64,000 bases of DNA, taken from Curvibacter sp. GWA2_64_110 (GTDB taxonomy: Bacteria; Pseudomonadota; Gammaproteobacteria; Burkholderiales; Burkholderiaceae_C). The DNA is taken from contig MGPC01000026.1 of assembly GCA_001797315.1 (NCBI GenBank), positions 1 through 64,000 on the forward strand, in the 5' to 3' direction. Within the stretch, counting starts at the first letter, position 1, and every line of letters starts with the position of its first letter. A program made the translations under genes and the position numbers. The notes below the pieces were generated by a model. The model did no database searches, was not told where the DNA came from, and worked only from the letters and a program-made list of their open reading frames with translations. Shown one piece after another: positions 9,604 to 19,044 of the stretch.

Positions 9604-10095
9604 ATGAAACACATCATTGCCGTATTGCTGGAGAACGAGCCGGGTGCCCTGTCTCGCGTGGTGGGCCTGTTCTCGGCCCGAGGCTACAACATCGAATCCT
9701 TGACCGTGGCGCCGACCGAAGATGCCAGTCTGTCGCGCATGACGATCCAGACCACCGGTTCGGACGACGTCATCGAGCAGATCACCAAGCACCTTAACCG
9801 TCTCATTGAAGTGGTCAAGGTGGTGGACCTGACCGAAGGTGCCTACATCGAGCGCGAACTCATGATGGTCAAGGTGCGCGCGGTGGGCAAGGAGCGTGAG
9901 GAGATGAAGCGCATGGCCGATATCTTCCGCGGCCGTATCATCGACGTCACCGACAAAAGCTACACCATCGAGCTGACCGGCGATCATTCCAAGAACGATG
10001 CTTTCCTGGAAGCGATCGACCGCAGTGCCATTCTGGAAACCGTGCGCACCGGCAGCAGCGGCGTTGGCCGCGGCGAGCGCATTCTGCGAGTCTGA
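9604..10095 (+). CDS. ilvH: Acetolactate synthase, regulatory (small) subunit
   Basis: A 163-residue protein, full length for IlvH/IlvN of this type. The N-terminal ACT domain starts MKHIIAVLLENEPGALSRVV and contains GLFSARGYNIESLTVAPTE; the C-terminal half (ELTGDHSKNDAFLEA, TGSSGVGRGERIL) is the activation domain. It binds valine and activates and feedback-inhibits the large subunit. The ATG at 9604 is preceded by GAGGAATCCTGAC. About 30 bp separate it from ilvC. Confidence 0.95.
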   Translation: MKHIIAVLLENEPGALSRVVGLFSARGYNIESLTVAPTEDASLSRMTIQTTGSDDVIEQITKHLNRLIEVVKVVDLTEGAYIERELMMVKVRAVGKEREEMKRMADIFRGRIIDVTDKSYTIELTGDHSKNDAFLEAIDRSAILETVRTGSSGVGRGERILRV

Positions 10096-11142
<1,047 letters not shown>

Positions 11143-11161
11143 GCCGCACCATGCGCTTTCA

Positions 11162-11194
11162 ACAAAGGCCACTTCGGTGGCCTTTGTTTTTTTG
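11162..11194 (+). terminator. Rho-independent terminator after ilvC
   Basis: Perfect 11-bp stem (arms 11162-11172 and 11177-11187) closed by a TTCG tetraloop and followed by a run of T residues. Placed 19 bp after the ilvC stop. Confidence 0.93.
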
Positions 11195-11321
11195 TTTGAA
11201 CCGGACGTGAGGGTGGCTTACACTCAAAACTTATGGATTACCTCAACTCTTTCTGTTTTTGTTCAACAGGCATAGGCGCTGCAATTTTTGGCGCCCTGTC
11301 TTTTAAGGCTGGGGTTTGACC

Positions 11322-12134
11322 ATGCATGACGGTGATGATGCATTTGCCGAAGGTGAGGCCGTGATGGTGCGCAAGCGCCGCAAGGGTATCTACATCCTTC
11401 CCAATCTGTTCACGCTGGCCGCCTTGTTTGGCGGTTTCTTTGCCATCGTGATGGCCATGAACGAGCGTTTCGACATGGCTGCTATCGGCGTGTTCTGTGC
11501 CATGGTGCTCGATAGCCTGGATGGCCGTGTGGCGCGCATGACGAATACGCAGAGCGCATTTGGCGAGCAGATGGATTCTCTTTCCGACATGGTGTCCTTT
11601 GGCGCGGCACCAGCCCTGATTGCCTACGAGTGGGCACTCAAGGGGCTGGGGCGCTGGGGCTGGGTTGCCGCCTTCGTCTATTGCGCCTGTGCTGCCCTGC
11701 GGCTGGCGCGTTTCAATGTCAACACGACGGTGGTGGACAAGCGCTATTTCCAGGGCTTGCCGTCGCCGGCGGCAGCGGCTCTGGTGACAGGCTTCATCTG
11801 GATCATGACCGAACTGGATGTGGCCGGCTCGACGGTGGCCTGGCCCATGTTTGTAATGGCTCTGTACGCCGGCCTGACCATGGTGAGCAATGTCCCGTTC
11901 TATAGCTTCAAGGACATCCAGATGAAAAAGAGCGTCCCGTTCGCGGTGATCGTTCTGATTGCTCTGGGCATTGCCGTCATCAACATCCATCCGCCCGTCG
12001 TGCTTTTTGGCGTTTTCGTGATCTATGGCCTGAGCGGCTATGCGGTCTATGGCTGGCGCAAGGCCAAGGGCAAGCCCACCAGCGTCATCAGCACCTCGAC
12101 CGACGAGCCGGATGAGCGGGGGTTGCATCAATAG
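11322..12134 (+). CDS. pssA: CDP-diacylglycerol-serine O-phosphatidyltransferase
   Basis: A 270-residue integral membrane enzyme making phosphatidylserine from CDP-diacylglycerol and serine. The CDP-alcohol phosphotransferase motif DG-x2-AR-x8-G-x3-D-x3-D is intact (from SLDGRVAR to MDSLSD, about residues 68-92). Six or more hydrophobic segments follow the N-terminal basic stretch MVRKRRKGIYILPN. The ATG at 11322 is preferred over an in-frame TTG at 11316. It lies between ilvC and leuA, an order common in this family although it is not an amino acid gene; a terminator upstream and the leuA attenuator downstream make it a separate unit. Confidence 0.93.
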   Translation: MHDGDDAFAEGEAVMVRKRRKGIYILPNLFTLAALFGGFFAIVMAMNERFDMAAIGVFCAMVLDSLDGRVARMTNTQSAFGEQMDSLSDMVSFGAAPALIAYEWALKGLGRWGWVAAFVYCACAALRLARFNVNTTVVDKRYFQGLPSPAAAALVTGFIWIMTELDVAGSTVAWPMFVMALYAGLTMVSNVPFYSFKDIQMKKSVPFAVIVLIALGIAVINIHPPVVLFGVFVIYGLSGYAVYGWRKAKGKPTSVISTSTDEPDERGLHQ

Positions 12135-12190
12135 TCGGCTCCATAGAAGAAGCCAATGCACGCCGCCATATCTTGTGGTACATTGAGTCC

Positions 12191-12247
12191 ATGAAATCTA
12201 TTTCGCTAGCGCTACTGCTGCTACGCCAACACGGGCGGAATTGCTAG
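12191..12247 (+). CDS. leuL: Leucine leader peptide (attenuator)
   Basis: An 18-residue open frame, MKSISLALLLLRQHGRNC, with five Leu codons in a six-codon stretch (12206-12223), ending in TAG at 12245. It precedes a terminator hairpin and leuA. No good Shine-Dalgarno is visible, the main weakness of the call. Stalling of a ribosome at the Leu codons would leave 12231-12236 free to pair with the 5' arm of the terminator. Confidence 0.75.
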   Translation: MKSISLALLLLRQHGRNC

Positions 12248-12303
12248 CGCACGCGCAGATTTCCCACAAGGCCCGTATGCACTCGCAGCGGGCCTTTTGC
12301 TTT
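12204..12303 (+). promoter_or_regulatory. Transcription attenuator upstream of leuA (pause hairpin, antiterminator, terminator)
   Basis: Three mutually exclusive pairings can be drawn. Pause stem: 12204-12210 with 12243-12249 (7 bp), enclosing most of the leader frame. Antiterminator: ACGGGC at 12231-12236 with GCCCGT at 12271-12276. Terminator: 12268-12275 (AAGGCCCG) with 12289-12296 (CGGGCCTT), followed by T-rich sequence. A ribosome that reaches the leader stop codon covers the antiterminator strand, so termination occurs when leucine is plentiful. Confidence 0.75.
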
Positions 12304-12343
12304 GTACTTGTCATTGTTGAATCGAGGAAACCAGGAGAACGAG

Positions 12344-13882
12344 ATGGCCGACAAACTGATCATTTTTGATACCACCTTGCGCGATGGCGAACAGTCGCCC
12401 GGCGCATCCATGACCAAAGATGAAAAGCTGCGTATTGCCCGGCAACTTGAGCGCCTGAAGGTGGATGTGATCGAAGCCGGTTTCGCGGCCAGCTCCAATG
12501 GTGATTTCGAGGCCGTGCAGAACATTGCCAATGCCATCAAGGACTCCACCATCTGCTCGCTGTCACGCGCCAATGACCGCGACATCTCGCGCGCAGCCGA
12601 AGCGCTCAAGGGCGCCAACAGCGCCCGCATCCACACCTTCATCGCCACGTCACCGCTGCACATGGAGAAGAAGTTGCGCATGAGCCCGGAACAGGTGCTG
12701 GAGCAAGCCAAATTGGCGGTTCGCTTCGCCCGCAACCAGGTGGCCGATGTGGAGTTCAGCGCTGAAGATGGCTATCGCAGCGAGATGGATTTCCTGTGCC
12801 GCGTGGTCGAAGCTGTCATCAAGGAGGGTGCCACCACCATCAACATTCCGGATACCGTGGGCTACGCCGTACCGGAGCTGTACGGCAACTTCATCAAGAC
12901 CCTGCGTGAGCGCGTGCCCAATTCGGACAAGGCGATCTGGTCGGTGCATTGTCACAACGACCTCGGCATGGCCGTGGCCAACTCGCTGGCCGGTGTCAAG
13001 ATCGGTGGCGCACGGCAGGTGGAGTGCACCATCAACGGCCTGGGCGAGAGGGCCGGCAACTGCAGTCTGGAAGAGGTGGTGATGGCGGTCAAAACGCGTC
13101 GCGACTACTTCAACCTGGATGTCGGCATCGACACCAGGCACATCGTGGCGGCCAGCCGCATGGTCAGCCAGACCACCGGCTTCGTGGTGCAGCCGAACAA
13201 GGCCGTGGTGGGGGCCAATGCTTTTGCCCATGCCTCCGGCATCCACCAGGATGGTGTGCTCAAGGCGCGCGACACCTACGAGATCATGCGCGCCGAAGAT
13301 GTGGGCTGGTCTGCCAACAAGATCGTGCTGGGCAAGCTCAGTGGCCGCAATGCCTTCAAGCAGCGCCTGCAGGAGTTGGGGGTCTCGCTGGACAGCGAAA
13401 CCGAGATCAATACCGCCTTTGCCAAGTTCAAGGAGCTGGCCGACCGCAAGAGCGAGATCTTCGACGAGGACATCCTGGCCCTGGTCAGCGACGAGAGCGT
13501 GACCAGTGAGAAGGAGCGGTATGGCTTCGTGTCGCTGTCACAGCACAGTGAAACCGGGGAGCGGCCACAGGCGTCGATCGTGATCACGGTGGACGGCAAG
13601 GAGGTCAAGGGAGAGTCCGACGGCAATGGTCCGGTGGACGCCTCGCTCAAGGCCATCGAGTCCCATGTGAAAAGCGGGGCGGAAATGGTGCTTTATTCGG
13701 TGAATGCCATCAGCGGATCGACCGAAAGTCAGGGGGAGGTGACCGTGCGGCTGCAAAACAGCGGCCGGGTGGTCAATGGCGTCGGCGCCGACCCCGATAT
13801 CGTGGTTGCTTCGGCCAAGGCGTACCTGAGTGCGCTCAACAAATTGTCCAGCAAAGCCGACCGGGTGGCCGCTCAAGGCTAG
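12344..13882 (+). CDS. leuA: 2-isopropylmalate synthase
   Basis: A 512-residue enzyme for the first committed step of leucine synthesis, condensing acetyl-CoA with 2-oxoisovalerate. The HMGL-like TIM barrel begins [18 protein letters not shown], has the metal-binding [12 protein letters not shown] at about 202-213, and the signature [14 protein letters not shown]. The C-terminal LeuA allosteric domain (from about 390; includes [11 protein letters not shown]) provides leucine feedback inhibition. The ATG at 12344 follows CAGGAGAACGAG. The upstream attenuator gives a second layer of leucine control; a strong terminator follows. Confidence 0.96.
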   Translation: MADKLIIFDTTLRDGEQSPGASMTKDEKLRIARQLERLKVDVIEAGFAASSNGDFEAVQNIANAIKDSTICSLSRANDRDISRAAEALKGANSARIHTFIATSPLHMEKKLRMSPEQVLEQAKLAVRFARNQVADVEFSAEDGYRSEMDFLCRVVEAVIKEGATTINIPDTVGYAVPELYGNFIKTLRERVPNSDKAIWSVHCHNDLGMAVANSLAGVKIGGARQVECTINGLGERAGNCSLEEVVMAVKTRRDYFNLDVGIDTRHIVAASRMVSQTTGFVVQPNKAVVGANAFAHASGIHQDGVLKARDTYEIMRAEDVGWSANKIVLGKLSGRNAFKQRLQELGVSLDSETEINTAFAKFKELADRKSEIFDEDILALVSDESVTSEKERYGFVSLSQHSETGERPQASIVITVDGKEVKGESDGNGPVDASLKAIESHVKSGAEMVLYSVNAISGSTESQGEVTVRLQNSGRVVNGVGADPDIVVASAKAYLSALNKLSSKADRVAAQG

Positions 13883-13915
13883 GGTGATCCCGGATTTGCA
13901 GGAGTTTGTTGAGAT

Positions 13916-13952
13916 AAATCGCGCAAGTACTTGATCTTGCGCGATTTTTTTT
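13916..13952 (+). terminator. Rho-independent terminator after leuA
   Basis: Perfect 12-bp stem with arms 13916-13927 and 13936-13947, an 8-nt loop, and eight T residues overlapping and following the 3' arm. Confidence 0.93.
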
Positions 13953-13991
13953 GTATAAACCGAGTCATCGAATATGTGCGGAGAAGAATGC

Positions 13992-15041
13992 ATGCGGATT
14001 CAAAACAGGGCTGGCTGGGTAAAAGCTTTGAATCGATTGGTTTGGGGCATGTGTGCCATGTCGGTTTTGACGGCTTTTGTCGCCGTTGATGCCAGCGCAG
14101 CCCAAATCCGCGCCTCCGATAGCAAACCTGGCGTCAAACGCAAGGTTTCCAAAACGATCTACGTTGCCAAGCGCAAGTCCGCAGTGCGTATGGCGGCAAT
14201 CCCTGCCAGGCCTTCTTTCGGCCAACTGGCCGGATTGCATCAGGCGCAGGATGCGCTGGATCTCAAGTCCAGTGTGGCTTTGGTGGTGGATCAGGAAACG
14301 CAGGAAGTGCTGTTCAGCAAAAACGAGCAGGCGGTACTGCCGATTGCTTCCCTGACCAAGCTGATGACCGGCCTGATCATCAGCGAAGCCAAGCTGCCCA
14401 TGGACGAGATGCTTACCATCACGCAGGACGATGTCGACACGGAGAAGGGCAGCTCTTCGCGTTTGCGCGTGGGCACTACGCTCAGCCGTGCCGAACTGCT
14501 GCATCTGGCCCTGATGTCGAGCGAGAACCGGGCTGCCAGCGCGCTCGGGCGTACTTATCCCGGCGGCTTGTCCGCCTTTGTCAGTCTGATGAACGCCAAG
14601 GCCCGCATGCTGGGCATGCACGACACCCGCTATGTCGAGCCGACCGGCCTGTCCAGCAAGAACCAGTCAAGCGCCAAGGATCTGGCCATGCTGGTCAACG
14701 TGGCCTCGGCCGACCCCCTGCTGCGTGAATACTCCACTTCGCCAGGTTATCAGGTCGCAGTTGGCCGGCAGGTGCTGCAGTACAACAACACCAACCGCTT
14801 GGTGAAGAATCCGACCTGGGACATCGGCTTGCAAAAAACCGGCTACATCTCCGAAGCCGGACAATGTCTGGTGATGCAGGCGCAGGTCGCGGGCCGCAAG
14901 CTCATCATGGTGTTCCTGGATTCGGCGGGAAAGCTCACGCGCATTGCCGATGCAGAACGTGTGCGTCGCTGGGTCGAGTCGATTCCGCAGGCGCGCCCGG
15001 TGACTGGTCTTGCCGCCAGCGAGACGCTGGCGTTCAACTGA
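13992..15041 (+). CDS. pbpG: D-alanyl-D-alanine endopeptidase (PBP7-like, S11 family)
   Basis: A 349-residue penicillin-binding protein of peptidase family S11, exported to the periplasm. It has an N-terminal hydrophobic signal (LVWGMCAMSVLTAFVAV) and the three active-site motifs SLTK at 120-123, SEN at 177-179 and KTG at 282-284. It would cleave D-Ala-meso-DAP cross-links during wall remodelling. A basic linker (SKPGVKRKVSKTIYVAKRK) separates signal and catalytic domain. Start at 13992 is favoured by GGAGAAGA just upstream; an ATG at 13974 is also in frame. It converges on the iclR-type gene. Confidence 0.9.
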   Translation: MRIQNRAGWVKALNRLVWGMCAMSVLTAFVAVDASAAQIRASDSKPGVKRKVSKTIYVAKRKSAVRMAAIPARPSFGQLAGLHQAQDALDLKSSVALVVDQETQEVLFSKNEQAVLPIASLTKLMTGLIISEAKLPMDEMLTITQDDVDTEKGSSSRLRVGTTLSRAELLHLALMSSENRAASALGRTYPGGLSAFVSLMNAKARMLGMHDTRYVEPTGLSSKNQSSAKDLAMLVNVASADPLLREYSTSPGYQVAVGRQVLQYNNTNRLVKNPTWDIGLQKTGYISEAGQCLVMQAQVAGRKLIMVFLDSAGKLTRIADAERVRRWVESIPQARPVTGLAASETLAFN

Positions 15042-15057
15042 TTTCCACTGATCCCGG

Positions 15058-15088
15058 CAGCGCCCCTTTCGCTTGCTAGGGGGCGCTG
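15058..15088. terminator. Hairpin between convergent pbpG and IclR gene
   Basis: A 9-bp GC-rich stem (CAGCGCCCC at 15058-15066 with GGGGCGCTG at 15080-15088) fills the 53-bp convergent gap. It lacks a T-tract on either strand, so intrinsic termination is uncertain. Confidence 0.4.
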
Positions 15089-15094
15089 GCCGTA

Positions 15095-15886
15095 TCAATG
15101 CGGCTTGGCGCCAGGCTGATAGCCCAAGGTACGGGAAATTTCGTCGGCCACGGCCTGCAACTTCGGCAGCCATTCCTCGTCCAGCCGTCCCGTCGGGGCG
15201 GAGATCGACAAACCCGCCACCAGCTTGCCCTGGTCGTCATAGATGCCGGCGGCCATGCAGCGCACGCCCAGTTCCAGCTCTTCGTCGTCGCGTGCCACGC
15301 CATACTGGCGCACCTTGGACAGTTCGCGCTCCAGCACCGGCAACTGCGTGATGCTGTTCTTGGTGTGTCCGCTCAGGCCCGTACGCGTGGCATAGGCCCG
15401 TACGCGTTGCGGATCTTCTGCCGCCAGAAACAGCTTGCCGACCGAGGTCAGGTGCAGCGGCGCGTGGCCACCAATGGCGCGCACCACCTGCATGCCCGAA
15501 CGCTCGCTGTAGGCGCGTTCGATGTAGACGATTTCGTCGCCCTGGCGCATGCTCAGGTTGACCGGCTGATGGATTTGCTTGTGCAGCTCGCGCATCGGTG
15601 CCATGGCGGCATCGCGCACATTGAGTCGCCCCTTCACCAGGTTGCCGAGTTCGAGCAGCCGCATGCCCAGGCGGTAGGTGCCGGGTTGGGGGCGGTCGAC
15701 GTAGCGGCCGATAGCCAGATCGTTAAGAATGCGGTGCGCCGTGGAGGGGTGCAGGCCGGTTTTTTCGCTGATTTCCTTGAGTGAAACAGCCTCCTCCCGG
15801 GAGGCGAGCACGTCCATCAAGGTGAACATGCGCTCAATCACCTGGACGGTGGGCGTGGCATTGATATCGGGATCTGTTTTTTTCAT
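15095..15886 (-). CDS. IclR family transcriptional regulator
   Basis: A 263-residue regulator. The winged HTH spans about 12-75 (VQVIERMFTLMDVLASRE, SLKEISEKTGLHPSTAHRIL) and the effector domain 85-255 (ERSGMQVVRAIGGHAPLHLTSVGK, GVRCMAAGIYDDQGKLVAGLS). IclR proteins usually sense aromatic or organic acids and control a nearby operon, but here both neighbours are housekeeping genes, so the target is unknown. The gene stands alone. Confidence 0.9.
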   Translation of the reverse strand: MKKTDPDINATPTVQVIERMFTLMDVLASREEAVSLKEISEKTGLHPSTAHRILNDLAIGRYVDRPQPGTYRLGMRLLELGNLVKGRLNVRDAAMAPMRELHKQIHQPVNLSMRQGDEIVYIERAYSERSGMQVVRAIGGHAPLHLTSVGKLFLAAEDPQRVRAYATRTGLSGHTKNSITQLPVLERELSKVRQYGVARDDEELELGVRCMAAGIYDDQGKLVAGLSISAPTGRLDEEWLPKLQAVADEISRTLGYQPGAKPH

Positions 15887-15952
15887 GAACTACTCCTGGG
15901 CCTTGCCAGGATTTTACTTCGTGAAATCCTCTTTCGGGCGCATCCAGTGCTG

Positions 15953-16699
15953 TCAGAGAGCATCGATGGGGGCCACCCAGTGGCCATTCAGCAGTATCTC
16001 ATTGGGCACAAAGCGGGCTTTGTAGTTCATTTTCCGGCTCTCGGCGATCCAGTAGCCGAGGTAGACGTAGCGCAAGCCCATGGATTGCGCTTGTGCGATC
16101 TGCCAGAGGATGTTGTAAGTGCCGTAGCTGGCGTGGGCCTCGGGTTCGTAAAACGTGTAGACCGCCGACAGGCCGTCATCCAAGACGTCGAGGATGGAGA
16201 CCATCTTCAATGTACCGGGGCTGCCGTCGACCTGGGTTTCGCGGAATTCCACCAGCCGGGAGTTGACCCGGCTTTGCAGCAGGAACTGGGTGTACTGGTC
16301 AATGCTGTCCTGGTCCATGCCGCCGCCCGCATGCCGCCCGTTCTGGTAGCGCAGGTAGAGCTGGTAGTGCTCCGGCATGAAGCACAGCTTGAGGACGCGG
16401 GCCTGCAGGGACTGATGCTGCTGACGGGTGCGGCGCTGACTGCGATTCGGCTGAAACTCTTGCGCTAGCACACGCAGTGGGGTGCAGGCCTGGCAGCCGT
16501 CGCAGTAGGGGCGGTAGGTGAACATGCCGCTGCGGCGAAAACCCTTGGCCACCAATTCCGAATAAGTAGCGTTGTTGATCAGATGGCTGGGGGTTGCCAC
16601 TTGCGAGCGTGCCAGGTGGTCGTCCAGATAGCTGCACGGGTAGGGTGCGGTCGCATAGAACTGCAAGGTCTGCAGGGGAAGATCCTTGAGGTGCGTCAC
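15953..16699 (-). CDS. bpt: Aspartate/glutamate leucyltransferase (arginyltransferase homologue)
   Basis: A 248-residue N-end-rule transferase of the Ate1/Bpt family that adds leucine from Leu-tRNA to proteins with N-terminal Asp or Glu, marking them for ClpSAP. The N-terminal half has [12 protein letters not shown] and the Cys motif [16 protein letters not shown]; the C-terminal half has [18 protein letters not shown]. The start is a GTG at 16699 that overlaps the aat stop (GTGA), implying coupled translation. The frame stays open upstream inside aat without similarity. Confidence 0.93.
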   Translation of the reverse strand: MTHLKDLPLQTLQFYATAPYPCSYLDDHLARSQVATPSHLINNATYSELVAKGFRRSGMFTYRPYCDGCQACTPLRVLAQEFQPNRSQRRTRQQHQSLQARVLKLCFMPEHYQLYLRYQNGRHAGGGMDQDSIDQYTQFLLQSRVNSRLVEFRETQVDGSPGTLKMVSILDVLDDGLSAVYTFYEPEAHASYGTYNILWQIAQAQSMGLRYVYLGYWIAESRKMNYKARFVPNEILLNGHWVAPIDAL

Positions 16700-17460
16700 G
16701 TGGGCTCCGAAAGCGTAGCGGTGAGTTGTTTCCAGTATAGAGGCTCGAAATGCCAGAGAGGGAGAGGCGCCTGGCGTGCCCGGCGAACCTCGGCCAGGAA
16801 GGAGGCGCGTGGTACCTCCTGTGCGCCGAGCGAGCTCAGGTGCCGGGTGTTCTGCTGGCAGTCGATCTGACGGATGCCGTGTTGACGGCAAAAGCAGACC
16901 AGCGCAGCCAGCGCGATCTTGGAGGCATCGGTGGCACGTGCAAACATTGATTCGCCGAAGACGGCCTGACCCAGCGCTACGCAATACAGGCCGCCGACGA
17001 GTCGCCCATCGACCCAGGTCTCCACGCTGTGCGCAAAACCGGCACGGTGCAGCGCACGGTAGGCCTGCACCATGGCCGGCACGATCCAGGTGCCCGACTG
17101 GCCTTCGCGCGGACTGCTCGAGCAGGCCTGGATCACTTGGTCGAAGGCCGTGTCGATACGGACCTCGCAGCCAGGCGTGGCTCGGAATTTTTGTAATGTC
17201 TTTCTGAGTGAGCGATGCAGGCGGAATTTCGCCACATCGAGCACCATGCGTGGGTCCGGACTCCACCAGAGAATCGGCTGGCCCGCGCTGAACCAGGGAA
17301 AGATGCCCTCGGCGTAGGCCTTGCACAGGGTTGGCACGTCGAGCTGTCCGCCGGCCGCCAGCAGCCCGGGGGCTTCAGAGTGTCCCTCCCAGGCCTGCGT
17401 GACCGGGGGGAAGTCGTCGCCTGGCTCTAACCAGGGCAGAGGGGGCGGACTCGTTTGCAT
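16696..17460 (-). CDS. aat: Leucyl/phenylalanyl-tRNA-protein transferase
   Basis: A 254-residue enzyme that transfers Leu or Phe to proteins with N-terminal Lys or Arg. It shows the family signatures [41 protein letters not shown] and [16 protein letters not shown], plus the C-terminal [18 protein letters not shown]. Together with bpt it covers both secondary-destabilising residue classes of the bacterial N-end rule in one operon. Confidence 0.95.
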   Translation of the reverse strand: MQTSPPPLPWLEPGDDFPPVTQAWEGHSEAPGLLAAGGQLDVPTLCKAYAEGIFPWFSAGQPILWWSPDPRMVLDVAKFRLHRSLRKTLQKFRATPGCEVRIDTAFDQVIQACSSSPREGQSGTWIVPAMVQAYRALHRAGFAHSVETWVDGRLVGGLYCVALGQAVFGESMFARATDASKIALAALVCFCRQHGIRQIDCQQNTRHLSSLGAQEVPRASFLAEVRRARQAPLPLWHFEPLYWKQLTATLSEPT

Positions 17461-17524
17461 GCAGCAACTTTAGCCGAGTCAGGCCGGGAATCTGGTCGTT
17501 GAGCCGGTAGAATACGCAGCTTGT

Positions 17525-17601
17525 CGGGGCGTAGCGCAGCCTGGTAGCGCATCTGCTTTGGGAGCAGAGGGTCGTACGTTCGAATCGTATCGCCCCGACC
17601 A
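17525..17601 (+). tRNA. tRNA-Pro(UGG)
   Basis: 77-nt cloverleaf with acceptor CGGGGCG/CGCCCCG, D-stem GCGC, anticodon stem TCTGC/GCAGA with loop TTTGGGA (anticodon TGG at 17559-17561), T-arm with TTCGAAT and encoded CCA. All stems pair. Confidence 0.96.
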
Positions 17602-17620
17602 TTTTCTTGTTTCAGGATCT

Positions 17621-17661
17621 CTGCCCGTAGCTCAGGTGGATAGAGCAACAGCGTTCTGAAG
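17621..17661 (+). pseudogene. 5' remnant of tRNA-Arg(UCU)
   Basis: Positions 17621-17652 match the first 32 nt of the intact tRNA-Arg at 41577 with one mismatch (D-loop), and similarity continues through the anticodon TTCT and AAGC with one extra G. After 17661 there is no 3' anticodon stem, T-arm or matching acceptor strand, so it cannot fold. It lies 19 bp after tRNA-Pro, where a tandem tRNA would be expected. It is the candidate left boundary of an inserted segment. Confidence 0.8.
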
Positions 17662-17902
17662 CCCTCAACTTGGATGAGTTGATGTTGGCTAGCAGACCTT
17701 TCCTGCGCTGATACAACACGCAGGGCAACTCACAGCCCTTGGTTCGGGTTCCGAAAAGCCAAAAAACCTTCTGGCATTGGATCGTTCTTGTCCCGCACCG
17801 GTGCATCTGATGGCCCATCGTGTCATAAAAGAACAATCCCTACCATGCCGCAGGTGTACTTGCGGCATGGCAGAGCGGGGTCATGTGCGGACGCGGACCG
17901 TA
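17662..17902. other. Non-coding junction downstream of the tRNA-Arg remnant
   Basis: About 240 bp with no supported gene. It contains small inverted repeats (CAACT..AGTTG near 17668-17684; CCTGCG..CGCAGG near 17701-17723) and no T-arm that could complete the tRNA. I saw no integrase fragment. Confidence 0.5.
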
Positions 17903-18910
17903 TCAGGATTCAGCTGTAAAGCCGACCTTCTTTATCAGCGGTCCCCACTTCTTATATTGTTCATTCAGGCTCTGTCCCAACTCGGCTGGGGTGGAGCCCT
18001 GAGCGATCAGGCCAACAAGCGCGAGTGCGTCGATGACGCTTCGGTCCTTGACGGCGGCATTGATGGCTGAGTTCGCTGCGGCAACCACGCCTGCGGGGGT
18101 CTTGGCTGGCGCAAAAAAAGAGAACCACTCATCGACAACAAGGTCGGAAAATCCTTGTTCAGCAAGAGTAGGGATGTCGGATACAAATGGTGATCGCTTG
18201 GCGCCAGAGGTGGCTAGGATGCGCAACTTGCCAGCTCGGTGATTCGCCAGGAAGTCGCCATGCGGCGTCACCATTGCTGCAATTTGCCCGCCGACAACGT
18301 CCGTAACGCCGGGCACCGAACCCCGATAGGGGATGTGCTTGAGTTCCACGTCGCTGGCAAGCCCAAGAAGGGCGCCAATGAAGTGAGGCGTCGACCCGGC
18401 ACCGGGCGAGCCGTAGCTCGCATCTTTCGGATTGGCTTTCGCCCACGCCAGAAAGTCTTTCACTGTCTTGACACTGGCCGGCACCAGAGGCCCGACAGCA
18501 AGACCATGTTGCATGCTGGCAGCCATACCAACCGGTACGAAGTCCTTGAACGGGTCGTACGAAAGCTTGTTGTAGACATGGGGATACAACGCCAGCATGG
18601 AGAACGGGGTGAGCGCAAGACTGGACCCGTCGGCGGGTGCGGTCCGGAGGACGTCCAAGGCGATCCGACCACCGGCGCCAGGTCGATTGTCCACTACCGC
18701 GGCATTTTTTGTATAGCTGCTGCCGGCCATTTTCTCACCGATCCGGCGTGCAACGATATCGCCCGAGCTCCCCGCGGGGAAGCCATAGAAGACCTTAACC
18801 TGTTCCAATGGAAGCCCGGCTTGCGCGTAGGCATTCTGGCCCAAGACACCCAGGGAACCAGCCACGGCTGAGCCCAGGGCGGCATGCATGAACTGACGAC
18901 GGTTGCTCAT
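17903..18910 (-). CDS. TctC-family (Bug) periplasmic solute-binding protein
   Basis: A 335-residue tripartite tricarboxylate transporter receptor of the Bug family, abundant in Burkholderiales. It has a twin-arginine-like N-terminus (MSNRRQFMHAALG) and cleavage near AYAQA. Family motifs are VFYGFPAGSSGDIVARRIGEKM, DNRPGAGGRIALDVLR and YGSPGAGSTPHFIGALL. The start at 18910 follows GAGGAGAAG. It ends the catabolic operon; no tctA or tctB membrane genes are nearby, so it is an orphan receptor or uses a membrane part encoded elsewhere. Its ligand is probably an aromatic or CoA-pathway substrate, by context only. Confidence 0.88.
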   Translation of the reverse strand: MSNRRQFMHAALGSAVAGSLGVLGQNAYAQAGLPLEQVKVFYGFPAGSSGDIVARRIGEKMAGSSYTKNAAVVDNRPGAGGRIALDVLRTAPADGSSLALTPFSMLALYPHVYNKLSYDPFKDFVPVGMAASMQHGLAVGPLVPASVKTVKDFLAWAKANPKDASYGSPGAGSTPHFIGALLGLASDVELKHIPYRGSVPGVTDVVGGQIAAMVTPHGDFLANHRAGKLRILATSGAKRSPFVSDIPTLAEQGFSDLVVDEWFSFFAPAKTPAGVVAAANSAINAAVKDRSVIDALALVGLIAQGSTPAELGQSLNEQYKKWGPLIKKVGFTAES

Positions 18911-19044
18911 AACACTTCTCCTCTTTAAGTAATGAAACATCTAACAAGACACGGTCGCTAGCAAAAAAACAATCGCAACGGCTGCCATGACCTCGCTCCA
19001 TGGACATCAGGTCGAATCTGCCGCTGATCTCCTGTCACTGGTAC

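Noticed and set aside
17621-17902. tRNA-Arg interrupted by a group I intron
   Set aside because: No second exon with T-arm and matching acceptor strand lies downstream before the TctC gene, and no P7-like core motif was recognised; a truncated tRNA is simpler.
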